A stretch of DNA of 64,000 bases from Sphingorhabdus_B arenilitoris. Lineage in GTDB: Bacteria; Pseudomonadota; Alphaproteobacteria; Sphingomonadales; Sphingomonadaceae. Within the stretch, counting starts at the first letter, position 1; each line of letters opens with the position of its first letter. The stretch covers positions 1,488,001-1,552,000 of the forward strand of contig NZ_JBHSDH010000013.1 of assembly GCF_042651485.1 (NCBI RefSeq), given 5' to 3'. A model generated the notes under the pieces. The model had not been told where the DNA came from. It did not search any database and was given only the letters and a program-made list of their open reading frames with translations. This document shows, one piece after another, positions 36,928 to 45,426 of this stretch. A program made the position numbers and the translations under genes.

Positions 36928-37676
36928 TTGCCCAGCGATCCGATTAGGTCGCCGATCACGTCCTTATCTGCGGTGGGTGCAGGTTTCGTCATTCTCCCTA
37001 TCGGAGCTGCGGGGCGGGGCCATGTGGTTTTTTGTTCATTGGCCGCTTTGCTCGTGACTTCCGAAAGGGTCCGGCTTGACAAGTTAAAGCTGCGGGCCAG
37101 CGCGGTGTCTGCTTTGACGGCGACGCGCACCTCACCTTGGCGCTGTCCGGCCGGAGTGATCCGTGCATTACCCCCCAAAAGCTGCGCCAGTGCCAAAAGT
37201 GCCTCATGGTCGCTGCGCCGCTGTTTGGGATAGATAAATCCATTGAGCGGCCATTCGGTCGTGCCCAGCGCATCATTGGGGGTGTACCATACGCGCACCC
37301 GGCTCCAATCGCCCGCGTCGGAGGCATCGACAACCTTGACATTTTCTTCAACATGGCCGCGCTTGCCGTTGATCGTCGACCAATTTGCATGGCTGATGAT
37401 GACGGTCCGGCTGTCGATAATCTGACGCACGGCAGCGACATGGCCCAATTGCATCGATCCATGCGGACGAAAAGACATGATCGCGCCAACACGCGGCTTT
37501 TCCCCGCGTTGATAGCGCCCCTGCGCCTGATCCCACCATGTGTGCGCATCGCCGCGTATTTCTATGCCGGTCAGCGCCCGCGCATAGGGCACACATTGCA
37601 GGTCTTCGTTCAAGGCCCGTGCGGATACCGAGTGCAAGAAAGCTAGCAAGAGCAAAAGGATCGTCAGCGGTCGCAT
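36924..37676 (-). CDS. CHAP-domain amidase (cell-wall hydrolase)
   Basis: 250 residues from MRPLTILLL. A signal peptide ends near VSA. The CHAP domain follows, with the catalytic cysteine C28 (LQCVPYARALTG) and histidine in QLGHVAAVRQI, then a HANWS motif. CHAP enzymes cut peptidoglycan amide bonds in the periplasm. The C-terminal about 110 residues (PRPAAPIGRMTKPAP) are low-complexity. Upstream in-frame ATGs exist at 37685 and 37700; the chosen one gives a normal signal peptide. Confidence 0.85.
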   Translation of the reverse strand: MRPLTILLLLLAFLHSVSARALNEDLQCVPYARALTGIEIRGDAHTWWDQAQGRYQRGEKPRVGAIMSFRPHGSMQLGHVAAVRQIIDSRTVIISHANWSTINGKRGHVEENVKVVDASDAGDWSRVRVWYTPNDALGTTEWPLNGFIYPKQRRSDHEALLALAQLLGGNARITPAGQRQGEVRVAVKADTALARSFNLSSRTLSEVTSKAANEQKTTWPRPAAPIGRMTKPAPTADKDVIGDLIGSLGN

Positions 37677-37738
37677 GGTTAACATGGACGTAGCGAGCAA
37701 TGCCGAAAGCGGGGCTAAAGAACATGGTTAATCGAATC

Positions 37739-37879
37739 CTAATGCACTGCCTCGCTGCCGCCAGCTCTTTTCAAAGTGACCAGCCACACATCAGGCGGCG
37801 CACCATAGCGGAGCGGCACGATTGATGTGCCCAGACCAGCGGTAACGACCACATTCTTTCCGCGCCGCAGCATATTTCG
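37739..37879 (-). pseudogene. C-terminal remnant of a metallophosphoesterase
   Basis: Reading the minus strand, the sequence directly after the stop of the next gene encodes RNMLRRGKNVVVTAGLG, then TSIVPLRYGAPPDVWLV and TLKRAGGSEAVH before TAG. This is the end of a YaeI/DUF-type calcineurin-like phosphoesterase, including the GLGTSIVPLRYGAPPD motif. Catalytic metal motifs are missing, so only about 46 codons of a larger gene remain. It stays in the same frame as the upstream zinc-ribbon gene, separated by one TAG, which suggests a deletion fused the two. Confidence 0.7.
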
Positions 37880-38542
37880 CTACCGGACCACATTCGAAAT
37901 GGCGCCGTCGTCATGCCGCGCTTTTAGGGTCGCAAGTGGCATTTCAATTGTGCCTTCATAATATGTATCGGAACGCGCCTGACCGCTGCTGATATCCTGA
38001 CGGGCTCCTTTTGCGCGGTTATATACTGTCCGGGGCAGCGACAGCGTTACCCTATCCCCGTCAACCCGTTCGACGCGCACCACGCCATAATCTGATCCCA
38101 GGCTTTGGCTTTCTGCTTCTGGGATGAACCGGTCGACCGCAACCTGATAAATATCTCCTGCCTTTGGCGCGGCGATCAGCAATTTTTCTTCTGCCTTCTC
38201 CCGATTGCCAGTAACCACGGCAGAGGCGATGAATAGGACAATCGCTCCGGCGGCTATTGCCCAGCCCCAGCGGTCAAAAAACGGAACCGGGCTTTTGGAT
38301 TTGACCGCCTCACCCGATAGGCCGTCTGTCTGCACCGGCGCGGGCATATCGTAAAGATTGTGACAGGTGGCGCAGCGCCGATGATATTGCAGGCCCGTGG
38401 CCCACCGGATCACAAACCAAATATGCCGCATTTTGTAACTGGCAAAATGGGTGAAGCTGCGCTGTTCCTTGCACACATCGCAATATTGCGTGCCGCCATC
38501 ACCGGCGGCGACCATTTTACCCTTTGAACCCCAAATCAACAT
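37880..38542 (-). CDS. Zinc-ribbon membrane protein of unknown function
   Basis: 220 residues. Two cysteine pairs, CDVC near 21 and CATC near 58, probably bind one zinc. A hydrophobic helix at about 93-112 (WGWAIAAGAIVLFIASAVV) anchors the protein, and the C-terminal about 100 residues form a beta-rich domain with YQVAVDRFIPE and RVERVDGDRVTLSLP. The N-terminal zinc ribbon would be cytoplasmic. The family is not recognised; the stop is followed in frame by the phosphoesterase remnant. Confidence 0.65.
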   Translation of the reverse strand: MLIWGSKGKMVAAGDGGTQYCDVCKEQRSFTHFASYKMRHIWFVIRWATGLQYHRRCATCHNLYDMPAPVQTDGLSGEAVKSKSPVPFFDRWGWAIAAGAIVLFIASAVVTGNREKAEEKLLIAAPKAGDIYQVAVDRFIPEAESQSLGSDYGVVRVERVDGDRVTLSLPRTVYNRAKGARQDISSGQARSDTYYEGTIEMPLATLKARHDDGAISNVVR

Positions 38543-38566
38543 ATAACCTCTCCCCCCTATTGATTA

Positions 38567-38992
38567 TCAATGCCCCATGGCTGCATGGTCCACAGCATCG
38601 CTGCCCGCCGCCGCAGGATCAATCCCCCGTTTTTTCAACCAAGCTTCCATTTGCGCAATCTCGGCTTTTTGCGCTTTGATCACCGCCTCGGCCAACGCCC
38701 GGCTTTCCGGGTCCTTGCCATATTTCAAGGCAATTTCCGCCATTTCCACTGCACCTTGATGATGCGGGATCATGCCGCGCATAAAGGCTTCGTCGGCATC
38801 CGCGGGAATATCGCCCATGCCTTTATGCATTTTGTCATTGGCGGCGGTATAGGCTTTTTGAGCTTCGTTCATCCCCGCTGTATCGGGCGCAGCGGCCTCT
38901 GGATCCGGCACCCGTTCGCCGGCGTTGGGGTCATGTTCCGGCTGCGTACAGGCGGCAAGCAGCAAAAGCGGCAGTAAAGCTAATTTCTTCAT
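38567..38992 (-). CDS. DUF305 family lipoprotein
   Basis: 141 residues with a signal peptide ending in the lipobox LLAAC (C15). The DUF305 core includes MHKGMGDIPADADEAFMRGMIPHHQGAVEMAEI, in sections; its HHQGA histidine motif is the family hallmark and points to metal binding, often copper. The protein would sit in the periplasm. It overlaps thrS by four bases (ATGA), so it is translated after thrS. Confidence 0.9.
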   Translation of the reverse strand: MKKLALLPLLLLAACTQPEHDPNAGERVPDPEAAAPDTAGMNEAQKAYTAANDKMHKGMGDIPADADEAFMRGMIPHHQGAVEMAEIALKYGKDPESRALAEAVIKAQKAEIAQMEAWLKKRGIDPAAAGSDAVDHAAMGH

Positions 38993-40998
38993 GATCGGTG
39001 TCCTTTCAAATCCGGCGGCGTCGCTTCTTCGGACAGCATTGCCACCGCTTCGTCTACGCTCATAATCCGCTGCCCTTGGCTACCCAAGGTGCGGATCGCC
39101 ACCTTGCCCTCTTCGGCTTCGCGTTTGCCGATCACCAATATGTGCGGGACTTTGGCGACGCTATGTTCGCGCACCTTATAATTTATGCTTTCATTGCGGT
39201 AATCGCTTTCTACCCGGATGCCTGCGGCTTTCAGCTTTGCCATTACGGTTTCGGCATAGGGATCGGCATCGGACACAATTGTCGCTACTACCGCCTGAAC
39301 CGGCGCGAGCCAAACGGGCATGCGGCCCGCGAAATGTTCGATCAATATGCCGATAAAGCGTTCGTAAGATCCAAAGATCGCACGGTGCAGCATAACGGGG
39401 CGGTGGCGTGCGCCATCCTCACCGACATAACTGGCATCGAGCCGGTCGGGCAGCACGCGGTCCCCCTGTATCGTGCCGACTTGCCATGTGCGGCCAATGG
39501 CGTCGGTTAAATGCCATTCCAGCTTAGGCGCATAAAATGCCCCTTCACCGGGCAGCTCTTCCCAGCCATATTCCGCATTATCCATGCCCGCTGCGGCCAC
39601 CGCATCGCGCATTTCCTGTTCCGCCTTGTCCCAATCGGCGTCGCTGCCAAAGCGTTTTTCGGGGCGCAGCGCCAATTTGACCTGATAGGTAAATCCGAAA
39701 TCCTGATAGATACGGTCGGCCAGCGCGCAGAATTTGCGCACCTCCTCCACCACTTGATCCTCGCGGCAGAAAATATGCGCATCATCCTGCGTAAATTGCC
39801 GCACCCGCATCAATCCATGCAGCGCGCCATGCGGTTCATTGCGGTGGCAACAGCCATTTTCATACAGGCGCAGCGGCAAATCGCGGTAGCTTTTGATACC
39901 CTGTTTGAACACTAGGATATGCGCCGGGCAATTCATCGGCTTCATCGCCATCCAAGCGGCGTCATCGGCAATGTGGGGCGAGCCATCTTCGCCATCGGGC
40001 ACAATATCGGGCACCGCGAACATATTTTCCGCATATTTGCCCCAATGGCCCGATTGTTCCCATTGCCGCACATCCATCAGCTGCGGCGTTTTAATCTCAT
40101 TATAACCGCCATCATCGATTGCGCGGCGCATATAAGCCTCCAGCTGGCGCCAGATGGTAAAGCCATGCGGATGCCAGAAGACGCTGCCTTGCGCTTCATG
40201 CTGCAAATGGAACAGGTCCATTTCCTGACCCAGCCGCCGGTGGTCGCGCTTTGCCGCTTCCTCCAGCATGGTCAGATGCGCGTTCAGCTGTTTCTTGTTG
40301 AGCCAGCCAGTGCCGTAAATGCGGGTCAGCTGCGCATTGCGTTGATCCCCGCGCCAATAGGCCCCAGCCACGCGGGTGAGTTTGAACGCATCGGGGTCCA
40401 GCTTTCCAGTGCTGGCAAGATGCGGCCCGCGGCACATATCAAGCCAATTATCCCCTGACCAATATACCGTAAGCTCCTCATTTTCGGGCAGCTCCTTTGC
40501 CCATTCCGCCTTAAACGCTTCGCCGTCCGTTTCCCATTTGGCGATCAAGTCGGCGCGGCTCCAAACCTCGCGGCGCAGCGGTTTGTCGGCGCGGATTATC
40601 TCGCGCATTTTTTCTTCGATCGCGGGCAAATCGTCGGTGGTAAACGGCCCGCGCGAGGCAGGGGCCATGACATCATAATAAAATCCGTCATCGGTGGCGG
40701 GGCCAAACGTGATTTGCGTGCCGGGATACAGCGCCTGCACCGCTTCGGCCAGCACATGGGCAAAATCATGCCGGGCGAGCTCCAACGCATCGGCCTCATC
40801 CCGGGCGGTGATAAGCGCCAAAGCGGCGTCGCGTTCCAAGGGGCGCATAATATCATATAGCTCCCCGTCGACGCGCGCGGCAATCGCTGCCTTGGCAAGG
40901 CCAGGGCCAATGGCAGCGGCAATATCGCCCGGCGTCGTGCCGCTTTCCACCTCGCGCAGAGAGCCATCGGGAAGGGTAATTTGTATCATCTGTGTCAT
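38989..40998 (-). CDS. thrS: Threonyl-tRNA synthetase
   Basis: 669 residues from MTQMIQITLPDG. Domains in order: TGS (1-65), the editing domain with HDFAHVLAEAVQ and CRGPH (about 70-240), the class II catalytic core with MKPMNCPAHILVF and NEPHGALHGLMRVRQFTQDDAH (about 270-540) and a C-terminal anticodon-binding domain. It charges tRNA-Thr and clears mis-attached serine. The start at 40998 is favoured by an AGGA site 7 bases upstream; a second ATG lies three codons later. Confidence 0.97.
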   Translation of the reverse strand: MTQMIQITLPDGSLREVESGTTPGDIAAAIGPGLAKAAIAARVDGELYDIMRPLERDAALALITARDEADALELARHDFAHVLAEAVQALYPGTQITFGPATDDGFYYDVMAPASRGPFTTDDLPAIEEKMREIIRADKPLRREVWSRADLIAKWETDGEAFKAEWAKELPENEELTVYWSGDNWLDMCRGPHLASTGKLDPDAFKLTRVAGAYWRGDQRNAQLTRIYGTGWLNKKQLNAHLTMLEEAAKRDHRRLGQEMDLFHLQHEAQGSVFWHPHGFTIWRQLEAYMRRAIDDGGYNEIKTPQLMDVRQWEQSGHWGKYAENMFAVPDIVPDGEDGSPHIADDAAWMAMKPMNCPAHILVFKQGIKSYRDLPLRLYENGCCHRNEPHGALHGLMRVRQFTQDDAHIFCREDQVVEEVRKFCALADRIYQDFGFTYQVKLALRPEKRFGSDADWDKAEQEMRDAVAAAGMDNAEYGWEELPGEGAFYAPKLEWHLTDAIGRTWQVGTIQGDRVLPDRLDASYVGEDGARHRPVMLHRAIFGSYERFIGILIEHFAGRMPVWLAPVQAVVATIVSDADPYAETVMAKLKAAGIRVESDYRNESINYKVREHSVAKVPHILVIGKREAEEGKVAIRTLGSQGQRIMSVDEAVAMLSEEATPPDLKGHRS

Positions 40999-41172
40999 GG
41001 CCAAATCCTATGCCGAGTTTGTCCCCACGCGGCAAGAGCAGATAAGCGAGATACCATCCTGTTAAAGCTACAAAAGCAACAGCATCATAAAAGAAAAAGG
41101 GAAACAGGCGGCGAGGCAAAAAGCCGCGCAGGGCGGCGCATAGGCGGATAAGGATGGTATTTGGAAAATATA

Positions 41173-41201
41173 TTGACATTTACGAACCTATATGGTTATA
41201 T
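41173..41201 (+). promoter_or_regulatory. Strong promoter giving a leaderless message
   Basis: TTGACA (41173-41178), exactly 17 bases, TTATAT (41196-41201). Transcription would begin at about 41208-41209, the A of the downstream ATG, so the message would have no leader. This also rules out the in-frame TTG at 41161 as the start. Confidence 0.7.
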
Positions 41202-41208
41202 TGTCCTT

Positions 41209-41814
41209 ATGTCAAATAGCTTCCCCTTCACCCCCGTCCCCCGCAAACGTAGCCGTGCCGACGGGTGGAGCGCGGCGCGGCAACGCGAATTTATCGCGGC
41301 GCTGGCCGATTGCGGGATTGTCTCTGCCGCGGCTGAACGGGTGGGCATGAACCGGATCAGCGCCTACCGTCTGCGCGATGCCGATGGCGCAGAGGAATTT
41401 GCCGAGGCATGGGACAAGGCGCAAAATTGCGGTTTTGCACGGCTTCAGGATATAGCAATGGATCGGGCGGTGAACGGCGTTGCGGTGCCGCATTATTATA
41501 AGGGCGAGAAGGTGGGCGAAACCCGCTGGTATGACAACCGGCTGCTCACCTTCTTGCTGCGTCAGACACAATCCCGCCGTTTTGGCCCGTTCGCCGCCGA
41601 TATGGATTTTACCGAGCATCTGGCCGAGACCGAAAAAGCAAAAGCCCGCCAAAATGCCGCCGCCATCCAAAAACTGCGCGGTGCAATGGACAGCTATGAC
41701 AAAATGATACAGCAGGAATATGATCTCCCCGCCGAAGAGCGTTCCCCCGAACTGAACGACTGGATCCATAAACGCGACACGCTCGACAATGAGATTATCC
41801 GGCGGGGCGGGTGA
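41209..41814 (+). CDS. Helix-turn-helix protein, terminase-small-subunit-like
   Basis: 201 residues from MSNSFPFTPVPRKRS. ADGWSAARQREFIAALADCG followed by GIVSAAAERVGMNRISAYRLR is a clear helix-turn-helix of the kind in phage terminase small subunits and homeodomain-like regulators. The middle (VAVPHYYKGEKVGETRWYDNRLL) and the charged C-terminal helices have no known function. No phage genes are nearby, so it is more likely a domesticated or regulatory protein. The start is fixed by the promoter immediately upstream. Confidence 0.7.
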   Translation: MSNSFPFTPVPRKRSRADGWSAARQREFIAALADCGIVSAAAERVGMNRISAYRLRDADGAEEFAEAWDKAQNCGFARLQDIAMDRAVNGVAVPHYYKGEKVGETRWYDNRLLTFLLRQTQSRRFGPFAADMDFTEHLAETEKAKARQNAAAIQKLRGAMDSYDKMIQQEYDLPAEERSPELNDWIHKRDTLDNEIIRRGG

Positions 41815-41960
41815 ATGTGCCCGTTGGTCGGCGCCGTTGCAAGCGCCTGCGTTTCAATATTGCACCAATAACGCCGCTGCGCCTCTGTTATCCCGCTTGA
41901 CAGTCCCCCTGTATAACTGCGAACAAATGACTTTCGGTTTGCATAAGGGGATCAAAGGGT

Positions 41961-43184
41961 ATGCACGGTCATATTGACAAGGAAACACCGGCCACGCCAG
42001 AGGGCAGCGCGTTTGAATTTAAGGGCAATTGGGCCGCGTTTGGTAAAATTGCGCTCACCAATTTGCTGCTGACGATCGTGACGCTCGGCGTCTATCGTTT
42101 TTGGGCGACGACGCGGGAACGCAAATATTTATGGGCCGAAACCCGTTTCATTGATGACCGGCTGGAATGGACGGGCACGGGCCTTGAATTGCTGATCGGC
42201 TTTGTCCTTGTTATCATCCTGTTTTTTGTGCCTTTGCTCGGCATCCAATTTTTGCAGCAGGCCTTGGTCGCGCGTGATCAATTGGCGGCGGCGGGTTCGC
42301 TGACTATGGTGTTGTTCATATTGATATTCTACATCACTGGCCTCGCCCGCTATCGCGCGCTGCGGTATCGTTTGTCGCGCACTTATTGGCACGGGATCCG
42401 GGGCGGCAGCGATGATCAGGGGTTGGGCTACGGCGTGTCCTATATGTGGAAAACCTTCATCGGATATGCGGTAATGGGTCTGCTTATTCCATGGTCGATG
42501 ATGTCGCTATGGAATGAACGCTGGGGCAAAATGAGTTTTGGCCAGCATCAATTCCACGCGATTGGCGATTATAGCGATACATTCAAACGCTATTTGCTCT
42601 TTTACCTGTCACCGTTCCTTCTGATCGTGGGCGGCTTTTTCGCCGGTGCCGTGTCAGTCGGTATGGGATCACCCACCACCGCAGCGGTATCGGTAATTGG
42701 GTTGGTGTTGTTTTTCTACATCGGGCTTGGCCTGATCGCCATGGCATTTTACGCCAAATTTTTCCGTGTGGCGATTGACGGTTTATCCCTGCAAAAGCTT
42801 GATTTCGGATTTTCGGCGCGGACGAAGGATTGGTTGATCCTGTTCCTGGGCGATGCGGGCCTGTGGTTACTGGCGGCGGCGGCGGTCGCCCTGCCCGCGA
42901 TCGCGCTGGCCGGAACCGTCGGCTGGTTAAATGATTTTCAATTTCCGCAGCCGGGCGACGATGCGGCCGCTGTCTATCTGACGCTGTTTGTTCCGATGAT
43001 AATTTTCGCGGTCATTCCCTTCCTGCTGATCGGGCCGTTTATCCGGTACCGGCATTGGCGTTTTTTCATCACCTATTTGCAATGCTACGGCGAAATTAAC
43101 CTCGATGAGCTAACCCAATCGGAAACAACGACCGCGAAACATGGCGAAGGATTGCTCGACGCCTTTGATGTGGGTGCGATATAA
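41961..43184 (+). CDS. DUF898 (YjgN family) membrane protein
   Basis: 407 residues. About eight hydrophobic segments alternate with loops containing the family's repeated FWATTRERKYLWAET and YWHGIRGG motifs. YjgN/DUF898 proteins are polytopic inner-membrane proteins of unknown function. It is followed directly by an M48 protease gene with no spacer (stop 43184, start 43185), a pairing that suggests the two work together at the membrane. The ATG at 41961 follows an AAGG site. Confidence 0.88.
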   Translation: MHGHIDKETPATPEGSAFEFKGNWAAFGKIALTNLLLTIVTLGVYRFWATTRERKYLWAETRFIDDRLEWTGTGLELLIGFVLVIILFFVPLLGIQFLQQALVARDQLAAAGSLTMVLFILIFYITGLARYRALRYRLSRTYWHGIRGGSDDQGLGYGVSYMWKTFIGYAVMGLLIPWSMMSLWNERWGKMSFGQHQFHAIGDYSDTFKRYLLFYLSPFLLIVGGFFAGAVSVGMGSPTTAAVSVIGLVLFFYIGLGLIAMAFYAKFFRVAIDGLSLQKLDFGFSARTKDWLILFLGDAGLWLLAAAAVALPAIALAGTVGWLNDFQFPQPGDDAAAVYLTLFVPMIIFAVIPFLLIGPFIRYRHWRFFITYLQCYGEINLDELTQSETTTAKHGEGLLDAFDVGAI

Positions 43185-44345
43185 ATGTCGTTAAAGGCAT
43201 GGTTTTATGACGGCAAAACGGCGGCGCGGCGCGATGTAGAGATTCAAGCCATTGGCAAGAATTTCTATCTGGCCGAAGTCGAACGCCGTCATGGCCCCTA
43301 TGCCTTTGCCGATTTGCATTATGCGGGGCAACAGGGTGTTTCCCATGTCTATAAGCATGATGATATCGACGGTTGGCGCATGGGCATGCAAGGGTCCGTC
43401 CCGGCGGAGCTGGAGGGCTTGCTGCCGGCGCGCGGTCAATATGGCCGGTGGATTGACAAAATTGGGCTCGGCAAAGCGATAGTCGTTTTTGCAGGTGTCA
43501 GCGCCGCCGTCGTTGCGGTGATATTATGGAGCCCGCAATGGCTCGCGCCGCTGGTTCCGCCGAGCGTGGAGAAGCAATTGGGCAACGCGCTGGTCGGCGA
43601 TTTTGGCGGCCGGTTTTGCGACACCAAACCGGGCAAGCAGGCATTGACCAAGCTCGCTAGTCAGCTTGATGAAAATGTCAGCGACATTGATATTGAGGTG
43701 GCCAATATCGATATGATTAACGCCGTCGCCCTGCCCGGCGGGAAAGTCATTATCTTCAACGGATTGTTGCAGGATACCCCGTCCGCCGACGCGGTCGCGG
43801 GCGTGCTGGCCCATGAAATTGGTCATGTGCGCGAACGCCATGTGATGCAGTCGTTGATCCGGCAAATGGGTTTAAGCGTTGTCATGGGCGGGCTGGACGG
43901 TAATGTCGGCGGCACGCTCAACGGCCTGTTATCCATGGGCTATAGCCGCGCGGCGGAAACGGAGGCCGATAATCACGCCATCAAAGCGCTCGCCCGGTCC
44001 GATATTTCGCCCATTCCCACCGCCCAGTTTTTCGACAAGCTCGCGCAATTGGAAAGCTTTGAGGAAGAGCGGGAGCAAGATGGCGCGGCCAAAAATGGCA
44101 AGGGACAAAAAGCCGACGTAAAAACGAATAATGCGGGAACCCTGATGGGATATTTATCCAGCCACCCGCTGTCGGAAAATCGCAAGGCGCAATTTGAAAA
44201 AAGCCTGATTAAAGGAAAATCTTACCGCCCCGTATTGACCAAGGCCGAATGGAATGACCTGCGTAATATGTGCCGCGATGATAAAGATGTGAAATCGGGT
44301 TTCGGTTTTGACTTTGGGCAAAAGGATCCTAAGGAAAAGCCATAA
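43185..44345 (+). CDS. M48 family metalloprotease, membrane-anchored
   Basis: 386 residues. The first about 60 residues form a small beta domain, helix 97-115 spans the membrane and the catalytic domain follows with H210-E211-IG-H214 and a third ligand in ETEADNHAI near 265. This is the Oma1/BepA-like branch, with the catalytic part on the outer face of the inner membrane. It probably degrades or processes envelope proteins, perhaps with the DUF898 protein encoded just before it. A GGCCCC-N7-GGGGCC hairpin follows at 44348. Confidence 0.9.
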   Translation: MSLKAWFYDGKTAARRDVEIQAIGKNFYLAEVERRHGPYAFADLHYAGQQGVSHVYKHDDIDGWRMGMQGSVPAELEGLLPARGQYGRWIDKIGLGKAIVVFAGVSAAVVAVILWSPQWLAPLVPPSVEKQLGNALVGDFGGRFCDTKPGKQALTKLASQLDENVSDIDIEVANIDMINAVALPGGKVIIFNGLLQDTPSADAVAGVLAHEIGHVRERHVMQSLIRQMGLSVVMGGLDGNVGGTLNGLLSMGYSRAAETEADNHAIKALARSDISPIPTAQFFDKLAQLESFEEEREQDGAAKNGKGQKADVKTNNAGTLMGYLSSHPLSENRKAQFEKSLIKGKSYRPVLTKAEWNDLRNMCRDDKDVKSGFGFDFGQKDPKEKP

Positions 44346-44347
44346 AT

Positions 44348-44366
44348 GGCCCCGATTATAGGGGCC
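44348..44366. repeat. Perfect 6-bp-arm hairpin between protease and DUF6356 genes
   Basis: GGCCCC (44348-44353), seven bases, GGGGCC (44361-44366). No T-run follows, so it is not a classical terminator. It may separate or stabilise transcript segments, as the next gene has its own AAGGAG ribosome site. Confidence 0.5.
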
Positions 44367-44391
44367 CTGACCCAAAGGAGTAGCCCTGAAA

Positions 44392-44646
44392 ATGTTCAAG
44401 CGCCTGTTCATTGACCATCCGAAAACCGTTGATGAAAGCTATTTGGAACATTTCCGCTTTGCCGCGAAATTTGGGTTGCGGATGATTTGGGGGGGTATGG
44501 GCGCAGTCGTTCACGCCATCATCCCCGGCCTTTGCAAAAGCACGGGCAGCAGCACGATCCGCAAATTAAATGATAGCGTGGTCGAACAGCGCGAGGCCAA
44601 GCGCAAGGCCAATGGCGAAATGCACAGCATCGAATATATCATCTAG
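44392..44646 (+). CDS. DUF6356 family small protein
   Basis: 84 residues: MFKRLFIDHPKTVDESYLEH opens as DUF6356 proteins do, and a hydrophobic part, GMGAVVHAIIPGLCKSTGS, follows near the middle. The end is highly charged (EQREAKRKANGEMHS). The family is small, membrane-associated and uncharacterised; I assign it by resemblance. An AAGGAG ribosome site lies before the start, and the hydrolase gene begins two bases after the stop. Confidence 0.65.
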   Translation: MFKRLFIDHPKTVDESYLEHFRFAAKFGLRMIWGGMGAVVHAIIPGLCKSTGSSTIRKLNDSVVEQREAKRKANGEMHSIEYII

Positions 44647-44648
44647 TC

Positions 44649-45401
44649 ATGGAGATGGATCAGGCCCCGTCCCCGCCCGATTTTGTGACCCGCGCAGATG
44701 GCGTCCGCCTCGCCTATCGCTACAGTCCCGGCGATGGCCCGGCGATCCTGTTCCTGCCCGGTTATATGTCGGATATGCAGGGCGGCAAAGCGCAGGCGGT
44801 CGAGGCATGGGCACGGGCAAACGGCCGCGCCATGTTGCGGCTGGATTATTCGGGCTGCGGCGAAAGCGGCGGCGATTTTGCCGATGGCAGCTTCACGGTT
44901 TGGCGGGACGATGTAGTGACTATTTTGGCCGCGGTGGTTACAGGGCCAGTGTTGCTGATCGGATCATCGATGGGCGGGTGGCTGATGCTGCTGCTGGCGC
45001 TGGCATTGGGGGACCGGGTTACAGGGATGATCGGCATTGCCGCTGCGCCGGACTTTACCAATTGGGGTTATAGCGAAGCGCAAAAACGAACCCTATTGGA
45101 ACAAGGCGTGGTGTATGAAGATAACCCCTATGGCCCTGAACCCACGCCGACTTATCGGAAGCTGTTTGAAGATGGGCAAAGCCAGCTGATGCTGGGCGCC
45201 ACCATCGCAATTGATTGTCCGGTTCGCCTGCTGCACGGGCAATGCGACGCCGATGTGCCGTTTGACATTTCCTTACAGCTGGCCGCGGCGCTGCGTTCAT
45301 CCGACGTGCAGATAATGCTGGTAAAAGATGGCGACCACCGGCTTTCCCGCGATCAGGATATTGACCTGCTGCTCAATATCCTCAGCCAAATGCCGGCCTG
45401 A
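44649..45401 (+). CDS. Alpha/beta-hydrolase
   Basis: 250 residues. The nucleophile elbow GSSMGG (S near 115), the acid in CDADVP near 200 and the histidine in KDGDHRLS near 225 form a complete Ser-Asp-His triad. LFLPGYMSDMQGGKA and LRLDYSGCGESGG supply the oxyanion region. It resembles palmitoyl-thioesterase/ABHD10-type hydrolases. There is no signal peptide. It starts two bases after the DUF6356 gene, so they are co-transcribed. Confidence 0.88.
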   Translation: MEMDQAPSPPDFVTRADGVRLAYRYSPGDGPAILFLPGYMSDMQGGKAQAVEAWARANGRAMLRLDYSGCGESGGDFADGSFTVWRDDVVTILAAVVTGPVLLIGSSMGGWLMLLLALALGDRVTGMIGIAAAPDFTNWGYSEAQKRTLLEQGVVYEDNPYGPEPTPTYRKLFEDGQSQLMLGATIAIDCPVRLLHGQCDADVPFDISLQLAAALRSSDVQIMLVKDGDHRLSRDQDIDLLLNILSQMPA

Positions 45402-45426
45402 CCATCAAAAGGATAATTTAAGGCCC

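Noticed and set aside
41209..41814. Prophage remnant because of the terminase-small-subunit-like domain
   Set aside because: No other phage gene, attachment site or tRNA is nearby, and neighbours are ordinary chromosomal genes.
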